From assembly GCA_023014335.1 (NCBI GenBank), contig JAECYW010000014.1, positions 1,054,001 to 1,118,000 of the forward strand: DNA of 64,000 bases, read 5' to 3'. Shown piece by piece: positions 11,979 through 21,667 of this stretch; position 1 is the first letter of the stretch, and every line of letters begins with the position of its first letter. The stretch comes from Galerina marginata (taxonomy: Eukaryota; Basidiomycota; Agaricomycetes; Agaricales; Galerinaceae). The translations under genes and the position numbers were made by a program. A model generated the notes under the pieces. The model saw only the letters and a program-made list of their open reading frames with translations, searched no databases and was not told the DNA's origin.

Positions 11979-12222
11979 CTGTACTATTTCGACCTCATGT
12001 TCACGTAACGCGTAACGCGATACTGTGAACTGAACTAATGAGTAAATTGTAACGTGTAACAAGGCCCAAATACCGTCCAAAATGTCAAAAAAGCGCCCGG
12101 AGCAGCTGAAATGGACCCTTAACTTCCTATTTAGGCCTAATTTTCGCTGAATGAACATGTTGCAAAGTGAACTATATATGTAACGCGTAACATGGCGTGA
12201 ACATAAGGTCGAAATAGTACAG
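11979..12222. mobile_element. 244-bp MITE with TA target duplication
   Basis: The ends are CTGTACTATTTCGACC on the left and its inverse on the right; the pairing continues into ATGTTCACG. TA flanks both sides (11977-11978 and 12223-12224). The homologous duplicated segment near 12850 is uninterrupted at the same place, which acts as an empty site. There is no coding capacity. A core phrase TAACGCGTAAC recurs in both arms. Confidence 0.8.
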
Positions 12223-13102
12223 TACACCTTAGATCTTCAGTCTGAATATTAGATTATCCACCTGCATAACCCTACTTTTCATTGCTCTCAATCTATCTAA
12301 TTTGTTCACTTCTGAGATATGCCTTAGGGCGAGGTGCTGACCTTCTAGTCTTCCAACCATAAATTAGGGCACATTGTTAGACTAGGCACAGTTTATAGCT
12401 GAGGCCAAAGCCCTATCTGTCTGGTTTTGCGTTCTGCTTTCCGTCAGAATTCTGGAGTCTCGGAATGTCAGACACAGTCTTAATAACAATATGATAAAGA
12501 CAGTCTATGCCTTTGACTATATTCTTGATGAAAGTATGACAAAAGAAATGTTTAAGTTACTGCACTTTCAGACTACTCTATCTGTCATGATCCAGTTCTA
12601 ACTTCCATTGTTCCAACTTTCTGTTTCTAACATTTCTGATGTTCTGGACAGAAATTGGATGAACGACTTCTGTTACTCACCTCGGAACAATTTGTCCTTC
12701 CCACTCTTGTCCTCATGTTATCCTCATGTTGGTAAGGATCAAATCCCAAGGCTTCTTTCTGCAGTATATCTTACTGAGGTCTTCCTGAGTTTTAGAATTG
12801 TGGATTTGGGGACAACTCCACTCTTATATTTAACGACTTGTCATTATGCCTTAGGACTTCAGTCTGAGTATTAGTTTATCCACCTGCATAACCTTGACAT
12901 CTTATCACTCTCATCTATCTAAGTCATTCACTTCCAAAATACGCCTTAGGGCGAGGTGCTGACCTTCTGGTCTCCCGACCATAAATTTGGGCACATCATT
13001 AGGCTAGGCCTAGTTCATAGCTGAGGCCAAAGCCCTGTCCGTCTGGTTCCGTAATCTGTGTTTCTGTTGGAACCTCGGATTTTCAGAACATTGGACTCAG
13101 TC

Positions 13103-13255
13103 TTAACACTACCATTTTGTTCAATTTGGCCATCATGTGTCATACTGATTTTTTTTGATCTTGGATTTAATTGATTCTTGATTTTTCTAATTTGTTGAGA
13201 TTTTTTGAAATATCAAAAATCCAACATTTTGGCCGAATTGATCGAAATAGTACAG
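13103..13255. mobile_element. degenerate relative of the 244-bp MITE
   Basis: The right end at 13243-13255 reads CGAAATAGTACAG, as in the 244-bp MITE. Its inverted continuation (GATCAATTCGGCC) is mirrored imperfectly by TTCAATTTGGCC near 13118. The body is T-rich. The left end is eroded, so the limits are approximate. Confidence 0.45.
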
Positions 13256-13488
13256 TATCATAGGATTTGGTCTTTTTTTCTGGACATCAGACATACATGG
13301 AGTCAGACAAGTATTGTCCAAAAAAAACTTGTGCAAATCTCATTGCAGTCAGATAGTGCTGCAATTTTTACCATATTTCTTTGTGGCAAATATGCACCAT
13401 ACTTTGTCTGGCATATTTTTTGTCAAAAAGATAAGCTACTGACATATATATTATCCACTTTCAAACATATATTAATTGTTTGCAAAAC

Positions 13489-13573
13489 ATATGTTTAAAA
13501 CTTAGAACATATGTTACCCAGTGCAATAATATGTTTAAAACTTAGAACATATGTTACCCAGTGCAATAATATG
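13489..13573. repeat. perfect tandem duplication in AT-word array
   Basis: A unit of about 40 nt (atgtttaaaacttagaac, then atatgttacccagtgcaata) occurs twice in succession without change, followed by a partial third. It belongs to the ACATAT word array that the gypsy element later entered. Confidence 0.85.
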
Positions 13574-13715
13574 TTCCGTCTATGAAACATATATAAAGGG
13601 CCTTAGAATATATTTACAGACATACTGACATATATTTACATTGTTCAACATATTTTAATGGTTGTTGTATATATATTTTCTTGCTGGAAACATATATTCA
13701 CACATACCAACATAT

Positions 13716-13889
13716 TGTAAGGGCAACTGAAGTCCGGGATGCCGGAAACGGATCGGAGAACTAGCAGGGAACCAAAGTCAATATATTAAATGCGGTGATC
13801 TAATCTAATCTATCTAAACGCACCTAGCAGGGAACCAAAGAGGGAAAAGTGGGAACCCAATGCTAGGTGAGCGGTATATATAAGAAAAG
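13716..13889 (-). repeat. gypsy 3' LTR, outer half
   Basis: This is identical to 31624-31797 of the other LTR. It ends in AAGAAAAG (13882-13889), which is duplicated after the inserted CxC5/CxC6 element at 21486-21493. On the minus strand it carries TATATATA followed about 31 nt later by CACTTTTCCCT. Confidence 0.95.
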
Positions 13890-13904
13890 CTGTACTTTAC
13901 CTTG

Positions 13905-14140
13905 CCCCACCTATTCCGGCCGGAATGACCGGATTCCGGCGGAATCCACCGGAATCCGGTGGAATATAAAAAAATAAGCCTAAAAAACAGCAAAATTCCG
14001 CCGGATTCCGGTGGAATGGGGGACCGGAATCCGGTGGATTCCGGCGGAATGAACCAAATATATATTTTTACAAATTGCAGCTGATTCCGGTGGATTCCGC
14101 CGGAATGGTGGTCCGGATTCCGGCGGATTCCGGCGGAATC
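13905..14140. repeat. left subterminal palindromic word array
   Basis: The zone consists of variants of ATTCC-NNN-GGAAT, such as ATTCCGGCGGAAT, ATTCCGGTGGAAT and ATTCCACCGGAAT, separated by short unique spacers. The same words make up the right subterminal zone. They could be binding sites for a transposase or partner protein (inference). Confidence 0.85.
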
Positions 14141-14369
14141 AGAAAATAAAATCAAGTAAAATTTAGAAAAATGCTTAGGTAACATGCAGGTGGCACTGTG
14201 CCTACACATACCTGTACCTGTTAATAATACCCATTGCTCATGATTCACTCTATATCTCAGTCAATTTGTTATATAGAATAACTGACACAATAGCAATTTC
14301 AAATCAACAATAACAAATATACTAATATACACTGCCTTTACTCCTACTGTGCATTATTTAACCACAATA

Positions 14370-16663
14370 CTAAGCATCATTGTCACTATCATCATTTTCC
14401 TCTACTTCTTCATCCAACCCAAGATCTTCATTGGCTTCATCATCAGCATCCCTTGCTTGTGATTGTTTTTTGAAATCTTGTTTGCGAAGCACATATTTTG
14501 TGTGATAAAATAGCATTGCATGTAAAAACCAGTTGAAATTCCCAGGAGTCATACGCTTCAGTATTGACTGGAATCCCGCAAGCCATGCATTGAGTTGTTC
14601 ACAAACCTAAATCATCATAAGCCAGCAGCAACAAAAAGACTGATGTATACCTACCTGAGTATTAAATGCACGCTTTGCATATGGCTGTCCATTTTTATCA
14701 AAAGCAATAATAACTAGGTTTGGAGCAGAACCATCGCCAGGTGATGGATTGCAATATTTGCGACAGAGATAATCAGAGACCTGGTGATTGATATAATGGT
14801 AAGAATCAACGATAATCCGTGATGTTCTTTTCCAAATATCCCAGCTGCCATTATTGACAGCAGTTGCAAGTACTTGACAGCCTTTGTCAATACAAATGTA
14901 ATCAGGCCGTGATTCCTCTGTAGGATAAACAGATCCAAGCCAATTCAGAATATTTGTTGTTGACTCTGACCGTGCAAATTTGGTCCAAGCAATAACAACA
15001 CCGCAAGGTGCACAAATGGTTTCAACACAGTAATATCGACCAGGACTGAAGTAGTTTTTGGGTGGAGGTGGATCTGAGTTTGGATCATCATGCCGCTGTG
15101 GATTTGGTCCTCTTCGACGAGGTTGCCATTCATTAGCTTCTGATGGTCGCTGCAACATTCTGCGAACTCCTGATTGAACTTGACGAGTATTGTATTTTTT
15201 GAAATTTCTCCATTGTGGTTGGTGTGTTTCACAGGCATTAGTTCCCTGGACTCGTTGATTCAAGCACTCTCGAACCAAACATCGTGTGGCAAGCTGTACA
15301 TGGTGTACATCACATAAAGAACCACCGCGAGCATTAGAAAGCTCATTCGTACAATCATCATATGCACAAATCTATACCATAGGGTTGGTATCAGTTCTAT
15401 ACTGTCAAAAGTGACTATAAGATTTACCTGTGGGCCCATCACAACTCCATCCAAAATTCGCATAGTTACAAACTGCTTTTCAAGATCCATTTCTTGATCA
15501 GAACTTGACAAAGAAGGTTCTGGACTATGTTCTTCAATATTCTGATTCAATTCAGGTATGACTGCATTGTTGTCGTCAACTCCAACTACTGCCGCTGGAT
15601 TGGGATTTATAATATCACTTGTTGCTTTGTATTCATGAGTGCATTCTGCACAGGCATGCTGATCAGCGGCTCTAATGATTCCATTTTCGCCTAAAATTCC
15701 AAATGCCTGTGTAGTGACTTCTTTGATATTTAATGCATCATCAAGCTCAAGATCAAGTTTAGATTCTTCTGCAATAGTCCGTAGTGTTTCTTGAACAAAT
15801 GCCTGCCAAATTTGACGGCGGGTAACAGAAGTTGATTGTGTTCCAAAGGTATTGTTCCAATATTCCGCAAAGGCATTTGCAGATGCATGAAAGTTGTACA
15901 TTGCATTTACCGCAGTTGTTGAAAACAAGCGGTCAACCCACAGTCCTTGTCCAACTTTGAGATATTTGGCAGAGTTAAGGTAAACACGTTTGAATTGTTG
16001 AGGATTTACTGAATCATCCACAAATCGCTCATGATCTGCCAGATATAATGTACCACAGTCTTTGCAGTGTCCTGTGAGTAAAGGGACATCTTTACAAATC
16101 TGATGCCCTTTAATCAATGTCACATTTGGCACATCACGGATTTTTGTGTGTTGAACAAGTGATCGTGGCCTGCATGATGCCGTAGAACACACAAAAGAAG
16201 CTGGGCAAATAATAAGGGCTGGTTGAATATCGTTTGTTGACACAGGAAGTAATTTTGTTGTGTAGTTTCCTTTGTGATTGTACGGTGAAAGATTTAAACC
16301 ATTGGCTATTGAATCAAGCTTCTTTGCTACAAAGCTCTGCTTGAGGCTTTCATCATCATCATATTCACTGTCATGAAACAATGTTGATGACCTGGCTTGG
16401 CCTAATTTTGCCATAAGTGCTCTGGACATGGATAGAATCCAGCCTGTGTTGATGGTTTTGTTTTCTCCAACATACACAGGATTTTGCTGACGAAAGTGGA
16501 GGTTCAGCAAGTCTGGGTTTTCTGTCAGAGTAAATAGCACTGTCAAGACTGTAGACAGTGATACTTCTGAACCAAGGTTTTCTTCAATGATTCCACTGAA
16601 GGTTCCAAATGAGATATCTGGAAATGCACTTTGAATTGGCACAGCAGCGGCCAGTGTAGCCAT
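14370..16663 (-). CDS. CxC5/CxC6 cysteine-cluster protein, candidate transposase
   Basis: Three exons (16663-15428, 15371-14655, 14606-14370) join in frame to about 729 residues. The CxC5-like part has CSTASCRPR, then GHQICKDVPLLTGHCKDCG, spaced as a zinc cluster. Exon 2 opens with the CxC6-like cluster: ICAYDDC, LCDVHH, CLVRECL and NACETH. Then comes YYCVETICAPCGVVIAW, a possible RNase H-like core with acidic/His motifs YICIDKGC, IIVDSYHYINH and CEQLNAWL (candidate D, D, E), and an acidic tail. Pfam names such domains 'associated with KDZ transposases' (known). That this protein itself cuts DNA is inference from being the only enzyme candidate in the element. The ATG at 16663 (MATLAAAV) is preferred; an upstream in-frame ATG at 16762 would add a hydrophobic leader. 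Confidence 0.85.
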
Positions 16664-16866
16664 ATTAAACCAGATCAAAAGCCAGACTAATAATGGAAAA
16701 TACGAGAGCATATGTGTGGCAGTAGAGACAACAAGTACAGTGATGTCCAAGAGTAAACGCATAGTGTTGGAAATAATACGGAGTGATCTGAAACCCAAAC
16801 TCAGCCAGTAATCTTACACCAAGCGACACTTGAAATAGTACAGCTAATGTGAACCTAGAAAAAAAC

Positions 16867-19416
16867 TTACTCATCAGAATCTTCTTCCGAAACAGCCTTT
16901 TTACCCTTCGAACTCGATGCTTTAGGCTTGGTTTTTGATCTCTCCTTGTCCCTTCTCTCCTTCTCCCTTTGCTTCTTCTCCGTCTCGGCTAACTTCTTGT
17001 GAGCTCGCTTGTCGACCTTGTGATCCAATTCAGAAGTATGCGTCTTGCGTGGACTGGATCTTTTAGGAGAAGACGCCTTTTGCTTTCCCTTGGCTTTCCG
17101 CTTGGCATCTTCGAGTTTCATCCAGTTTTCAAGCATAATGAATGTGAACTGCCTAGGATATGTAGTTTTTGGTGGTGGTGGACCCCAGAGGTCATCGTCA
17201 GAAGGTGCATCCTCAGATTGTGTGAGCCATGCCTCCATAGCTGGATATTTCTCAGCACGGCCAAATTTCGTACGCCACGTCTCGTAGAATTGGGACTTCG
17301 CAACAAAGATATCGATGAATTCGTGAAAATGAGGAAGGAATGGATCGTCTTCTGTTAAAGCACGCCAATCAACATCCTTTTTGAGAGCAGCAACTGAGTC
17401 TTTAGCCTTCTCTATAACTTTCCACTTTTGGAAGGCACCGATAAGACCACCTCCAGTATTTGGAAGATCAGGATCAATGTCCAAGTAGCTCAAGAGAAGA
17501 TTTTTCCGGGAACGAGACATGTCCGATGGGCCGCCAGAAACACCATAAAGCGGATCAGGTGTTGCGGTACGAGATCGAGAAGATGCAGAAGTAGAAGTAG
17601 TCGGAGGAACAGAACCACTAGCTGATGCAGAACGTCTGAACGATGGGGGAATAGCAGATGCAACAATGATCTCATTCTCCTAGTAAACAAGTCTTCAAAA
17701 GAGTCCAAAATTGAAATAAATCATATGACATACAACAGCAAGATGTGTCACCATTCGACCATCTTGTTGAACCCAGATACATGGGTCATTATCACTGGCA
17801 GCAATATTGTAACGACCTTTGATACACCACTGATTGGATTCAAGAGCATAGACCCGTAAGTTGTTTTCTGGAAAATGATTTTAAAACACTGAGAATATAT
17901 TGTAAGTGATTACTTACTGCGGACCGGCGAATAATTTCGACCCACACGCTCCAAAAGTGGGCCCATAGTCTTGTGACATGGAGTAGAAATTTTGAGAACC
18001 GACACAGCCATATCATCAACAAATACAGCTTTAGGTGGCTCCGATAAAACTGTCAGATTGACATGGCCCGAAACTTGAACCAGTTCACTTTGATCATCGT
18101 CGATTTCATCACCGAAGTTGTGAACATTACCCAGAGCTTTGTTTCGCAAGATCCCACCATGTGAACGTGACGAGCCATTGGCGGGTGGCTGAACTTTAGG
18201 AGCAGGAAGGTTGGCAATGTCAATATCTAAATAGTGATAAATAATCATACAGAGAAGTAAAAATAAATTAATACCAGGTTCACCCATCTCAACATCAACA
18301 TCAACACCAGCCGTGGAAACATGCTGACTGGTACCAGAGAAATGGGCAGTGACTTTTGACTTGCCTCGAGGGGGACCAACACGGCCAGGTGGATCAACAC
18401 GATGAGCAGAACGCCCACGCACAAAGTCCATGTCCACATCCTCATCATTCAACTCATGGCGATGAAAATCGCTTGAGTCACGGAATTGTTCAGTCTCAGA
18501 ATAAGCATGGCTATCGTCATTATCACCAATGTCACGACGTGGACGAGAGCCTGAAGCTGCAGTAGACTTGCGATGGGTTTTCGGAACAGCTTCCGAAGGT
18601 GAATCATACTCCAAATCATCTACAGCCTCATTGTCATTCCTTGAATCCTCCTCAGCCTCATCCTCCTCATCCTCAGCCTCCTCAGCTTCATCCAAAACCT
18701 CCACAATTGGTTCACGCTCAGCCCGAAGCCTAGAACTTTTAATCGTGGGGGGTGGAGGGAGGAATGATGCATGTGGGGAACGGGCCTGACGTTCAGGTGG
18801 GGCAACAGATGTGCCCTGAGCATCAAGGGTTCGAGCAACACTTTTTTTAAAAAAAAAAAGAAAACACAAAATGAGGATTTAAGTATAAAAACTGAGACGA
18901 CGGGAGGCTTACGGGGTGATTTTGAGGGGTCGACCTTTGGCATTCTCAATGGCATCTTCTGCAGCACGATCTGCATCCGTTTTCCTTCACAAAAAAAATC
19001 CAGTATTATCCCCATTAGCTGATACACACTGTGAACAGTGAGTCAACATACCTCTGCTTCCCACCTCTTCCCCCACCTCTTCCTCTGGCTCTTCCTCCAC
19101 CTCTCCCGTCACCTCTCCCTCCACCTCTCCCATCACCTCTTCCTCCTCCTCCTCCTCTCCCTCCCCTTGCTTTTGTAGTTGGGGCCTTCTTTAAAGGCAG
19201 CACACTATCCTCTTCATACTCCAAAGCCACCGCAGAAGCGAAGTCACCATCATCACCATCACCATCATCATCATCATCAGCCACGACAACCTTGTTGCGC
19301 TTGCTGGAGACAGTGGTGGTAGCAGTGGTTGATCGGAGACGCTTACGGGGTTGTGGAGGGGGTGATGGCGATGGTTCAGGCACTGTGCCTGCAGATCGCG
19401 TCAAACGAGTTGACAT
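16867..19416 (-). CDS. RGG-rich, coiled-coil nuclear protein of the transposon
   Basis: Six exons (19416-19052, 18984-18913, 18840-18275, 18226-17918, 17867-17734, 17679-16867) join in frame to about 752 residues. The N-terminus (MSTRLTRSAG) is basic, then acidic, then an RGG/GRG-rich stretch typical of nucleic-acid-binding tails. The middle is disordered with Glu/Asp runs. A short ordered-looking part follows (NNLRVYALESNQWCIKGRY). The last 220 residues hold a helical domain (LLSYLDIDPDLPNTGGGL, then FHEFIDIFVAKSQFYETW) and end in a Lys/Glu-rich coiled coil. No enzyme motif is visible. It lies 203 bp upstream of the CxC gene on the same strand, inside the same transposon, so an accessory DNA-binding or assembly role is inferred. 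Confidence 0.8.
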
Positions 19417-19439
19417 TGTGGTGTGGCTAGAATATATGC

Positions 19440-20870
19440 GTGTCAGCAGGGTGTGATAAGGGTGTGGGGTGCGGGCTCCCGGCTTACAGGTGTGTTCGTG
19501 GGGTTGTAGGGTGTTCGCAGGTGTTCGCGGATGTCGTTGGGGCACGGTGGACAGCGCGAGTGGTCGACGTACGGCCTACAAGGCACTCGGGAGCGATTGT
19601 GAGGGATTGCGGGAGGGCGGTGGAGCACGAAAGGCGGCGGGGGTGATCGACTGGGGTTCGCGGGTCAGCTGGGGTTCGCGGGTCAGCTGGGGTTCGCGGG
19701 TCAGCTGGGCACGGCGCGGTGGCAGGTTGACTCACGCCGAATTGCCTACGTGACGGTTTGGGGTGATCGCGGATGCTCGCGGGCGTTCGAGGGCGTTCGC
19801 CGGGGCAGCGGTGGACAGTGGGTGGTCGGCGGACGGCCTACGTGGCGTTCGCGGGGGATCGCAGGGCGCAGCGTAGTGGCTATTGGCACGGCTGGGGTTC
19901 GTGGGCGTCAGTGGGAGGTGGTAAGGTGGGGTGGGGGGCTTACCGGTGAGTTCGCGGGACGTTCGCGAGCGGGGTGGGTTGCAGGGGCTCCGGGGGGGAG
20001 GCGTTCCGGGTGACGGGCGGTCTCCTGTGTTTCGCGGGCGTCAGCAGGGCACAGCGCGGGGGCCGTTGACTTACCTGGCGTGTACGCGGGCGGCGCGGTT
20101 CGCCTACGTGGCAGGTCGGGGGTGTTCGCGGGTGTTCGCAGGCGTTCGAGGGCGTGGTGCGGGTGCTCGTGGGTGCTCGAGGGCGTTTCGCGGGTTCGAG
20201 GGCGTTCGCGGGGGTCGATGGGGCAGCGGTGGATAGTGGGGTGGTCGGCGGACGGCCTACGTGGCACGTTGGGGGCGTTCGCGAGCGATCGCGGTGATCG
20301 CGGGAGGTCGGCGAGGGCGCGGGGTGGTCGGCGAACGGCCTACGTGGCACGTTGGGGGCGATCGTGGGGATCGCGGGAGGGCGGTGGGGCACGATAGACG
20401 GTGGGGGTGATGGACGGCGGGGCGGGGGTGGTTGGCCTGCCTACGTGGCACGGCTGGGGTTCGCGGGCGTCGAGGCTGGGTTGGTGGGCGTCAGCTGGGC
20501 ACAGCGCGGGGCCTGACGACTTACCTGGCGTGTTCGTGGGCGGTCTACGTGGCACGGCGGCCAGTGCCGGCGTCGTGGTTGGTGGTGAACGGCGCGGTAG
20601 CCCCGGAGCGCGCTGGCCCGCGCTGAACAGGAGGGCGGGTGGTGGGGGTGTCGATGGGCGTAGGCGGGTAGACGGCGGGGTGCGTTGTGGAAGGGGACGG
20701 GTTGGGGAGAGGCGCAACGTGGTGGGGGGAAAGGAAGGAAAGGAAGCAAGGGCATTCACACGTATGACGTGTCTGCCAAGCATGCAGGGTCCAGGGTGCC
20801 GGTACCGAATTAACCGAGACACGTTTTCGGCTCGGACCCGAAATAGCCGCGGCATCAATTCGCATGCCTC
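19440..20870. repeat. GC-rich imperfect repeat zone in the transposon
   Basis: The zone upstream of the RGG gene is built from recurring GC-rich phrases. GCCTACGTGGC or a close variant occurs near 19573, 19744, 19836, 20102, 20256, 20339, 20438 and 20543. GGGGTTCGCGGGTCAGCT repeats three times at 19655-19708. Longer phrases (GGGCACAGCGCGGGG, ACTTACCTGGCGTG) recur at about 20045 and 20495. Long open frames here are a composition effect. It may be the promoter or an internal binding array. Confidence 0.75.
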
Positions 20871-20922
20871 GGAAACAGCCGCAACGGGTCGCACCCGCCG
20901 TGTTCCGGGCTCAAAACCTATT

Positions 20923-21240
20923 AATTTCAATATTGTGCGGGAACAAGCCGTGGGAAAAATATGAAAAAAATAAGGGAACTACCGCCATGCAGTGCAAACA
21001 AACGCTAACAAAAATTACGTCAATAGATGCATTATTTATTGGAAAATTAAATAAATAATCAGAAAGTGCCTATATTGACTTGAAATTTCCATATTGTGCG
21101 CGAACGAACCGTGGGAAAATTCTGAAAATCACAGGGAAGGTGCTCCCAAGCTGTACAAACAAACGCTAACAAAAATTACGTCAGCAGATGCATTATACAT
21201 TGAAATATTGAATAAACAATCAAAAATAACACTTATATTC
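20923..21240. repeat. direct duplication of about 155 bp near the right transposon end
   Basis: Two adjacent copies (about 20923-21078 and 21079-21240) share ATATTGTGCG, then CGTGGGAAAA, CAAACAAACGCTAACAAAAA and AGATGCATTAT. They sit between the GC-rich zone and the right subterminal word array. Confidence 0.85.
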
Positions 21241-21475
21241 CTGTTATTCCGGTGGAATACAGCCCCCGGATTCCGTTCCGGCCCGATTCCGGCTCGTGAA
21301 GCGGAATGCATTCCACCGGAATGCTTTTTTTGAAATTATTCCGGCTCATTCCGGCGGAATATTGATTGCCCGGAATGTTAATATTGGCTGGGCCCTCACC
21401 CAAATATCATTCCTCCGGAATCCACCGGAATGCGCCGGATTCCGCCGGATTCCGCCCATTCCGGGTGGGGCACAG
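21240..21475. repeat. right subterminal palindromic word array
   Basis: ATTCCGGTGGAAT, CATTCCACCGGAATGC, TCCGGAATCCACCGGAATGC and related words repeat here. They match the left array of the same element in word content but differ from the arrays of the smaller related elements. Confidence 0.85.
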
Positions 21476-21485
21476 TAAAGACCTC

Positions 21486-21667
21486 AAGAAAAGGCACTTT
21501 AGGGCAAGTGTCGCATGTAAAATAATAAAAGTGGTACGATAAAATAAAGTCCATAAATAAAATGAAATCTTCGGAATCACGTCCGGACAGGTGGAGCGGA
21601 GCGGAACTCCGGAACGTCGGACCCGGAAATCGGAGCTTCGGAAATCGGAAGCGGAGTTCCCCTTACA
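21486..21667 (-). repeat. gypsy 3' LTR, inner half
   Basis: This continues the LTR after the inserted transposon. The first eight bases are the second TSD copy. It matches 31790-31971 apart from one C/T difference. The pol reading frame continues into this LTR and stops at 21577. Confidence 0.95.

Larger units (their letters stand above)
11218..13715. other. AT-rich repeat block with duplicated segment
   Basis: No gene is supported. The block begins with a short palindrome (ACCCTTTAGGGT) and then ACATATTT-type words. A segment of about 0.4 kb is present twice: 11829-12485 (interrupted by the MITE) and 12716-13105. Shared phrases include GGGGACAACTCCACTC and GCTGAGGCCAAAGCCCT. From 13440 the sequence is again made of ACATATAT/AACATATG words, and these resume beyond the gypsy element at 31972. 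Confidence 0.6.
13890..21485 (-). mobile_element. complete 7.6-kb two-gene DNA transposon of CxC5/CxC6 (KDZ-associated) type
   Basis: Left end CTGTACTTTACCTTGCCCC; right end read inward GAGGTCTTTACTGTGCCCC. The shared part is CTTTAC, then GCCCCACC, while the outermost five bases differ. An 8-bp target duplication AAGAAAAG (13882-13889, 21486-21493) is present, and the other gypsy LTR shows the single-copy empty site. Subterminal arrays of ATTCCGGCGGAAT-like words fill 13905-14140 and 21240-21475. Two minus-strand genes are carried: a CxC5/CxC6 protein (14370-16663) and an RGG/coiled-coil protein (16867-19416). A GC-rich repeat zone lies upstream of the genes. Because it sits inside a nearly unmutated gypsy LTR, it transposed very recently. 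It looks autonomous, with the CxC protein as the only transposase candidate. Confidence 0.9.

Noticed and set aside
19031..19456. Proline-rich protein on the + strand
   Set aside because: It is the antisense shadow of the RGG-coding exon on the minus strand.
19440..20964. Several long frames on both strands
   Set aside because: They overlap each other in all frames in GC-rich repeats with few stop codons; no motif, no splice logic.
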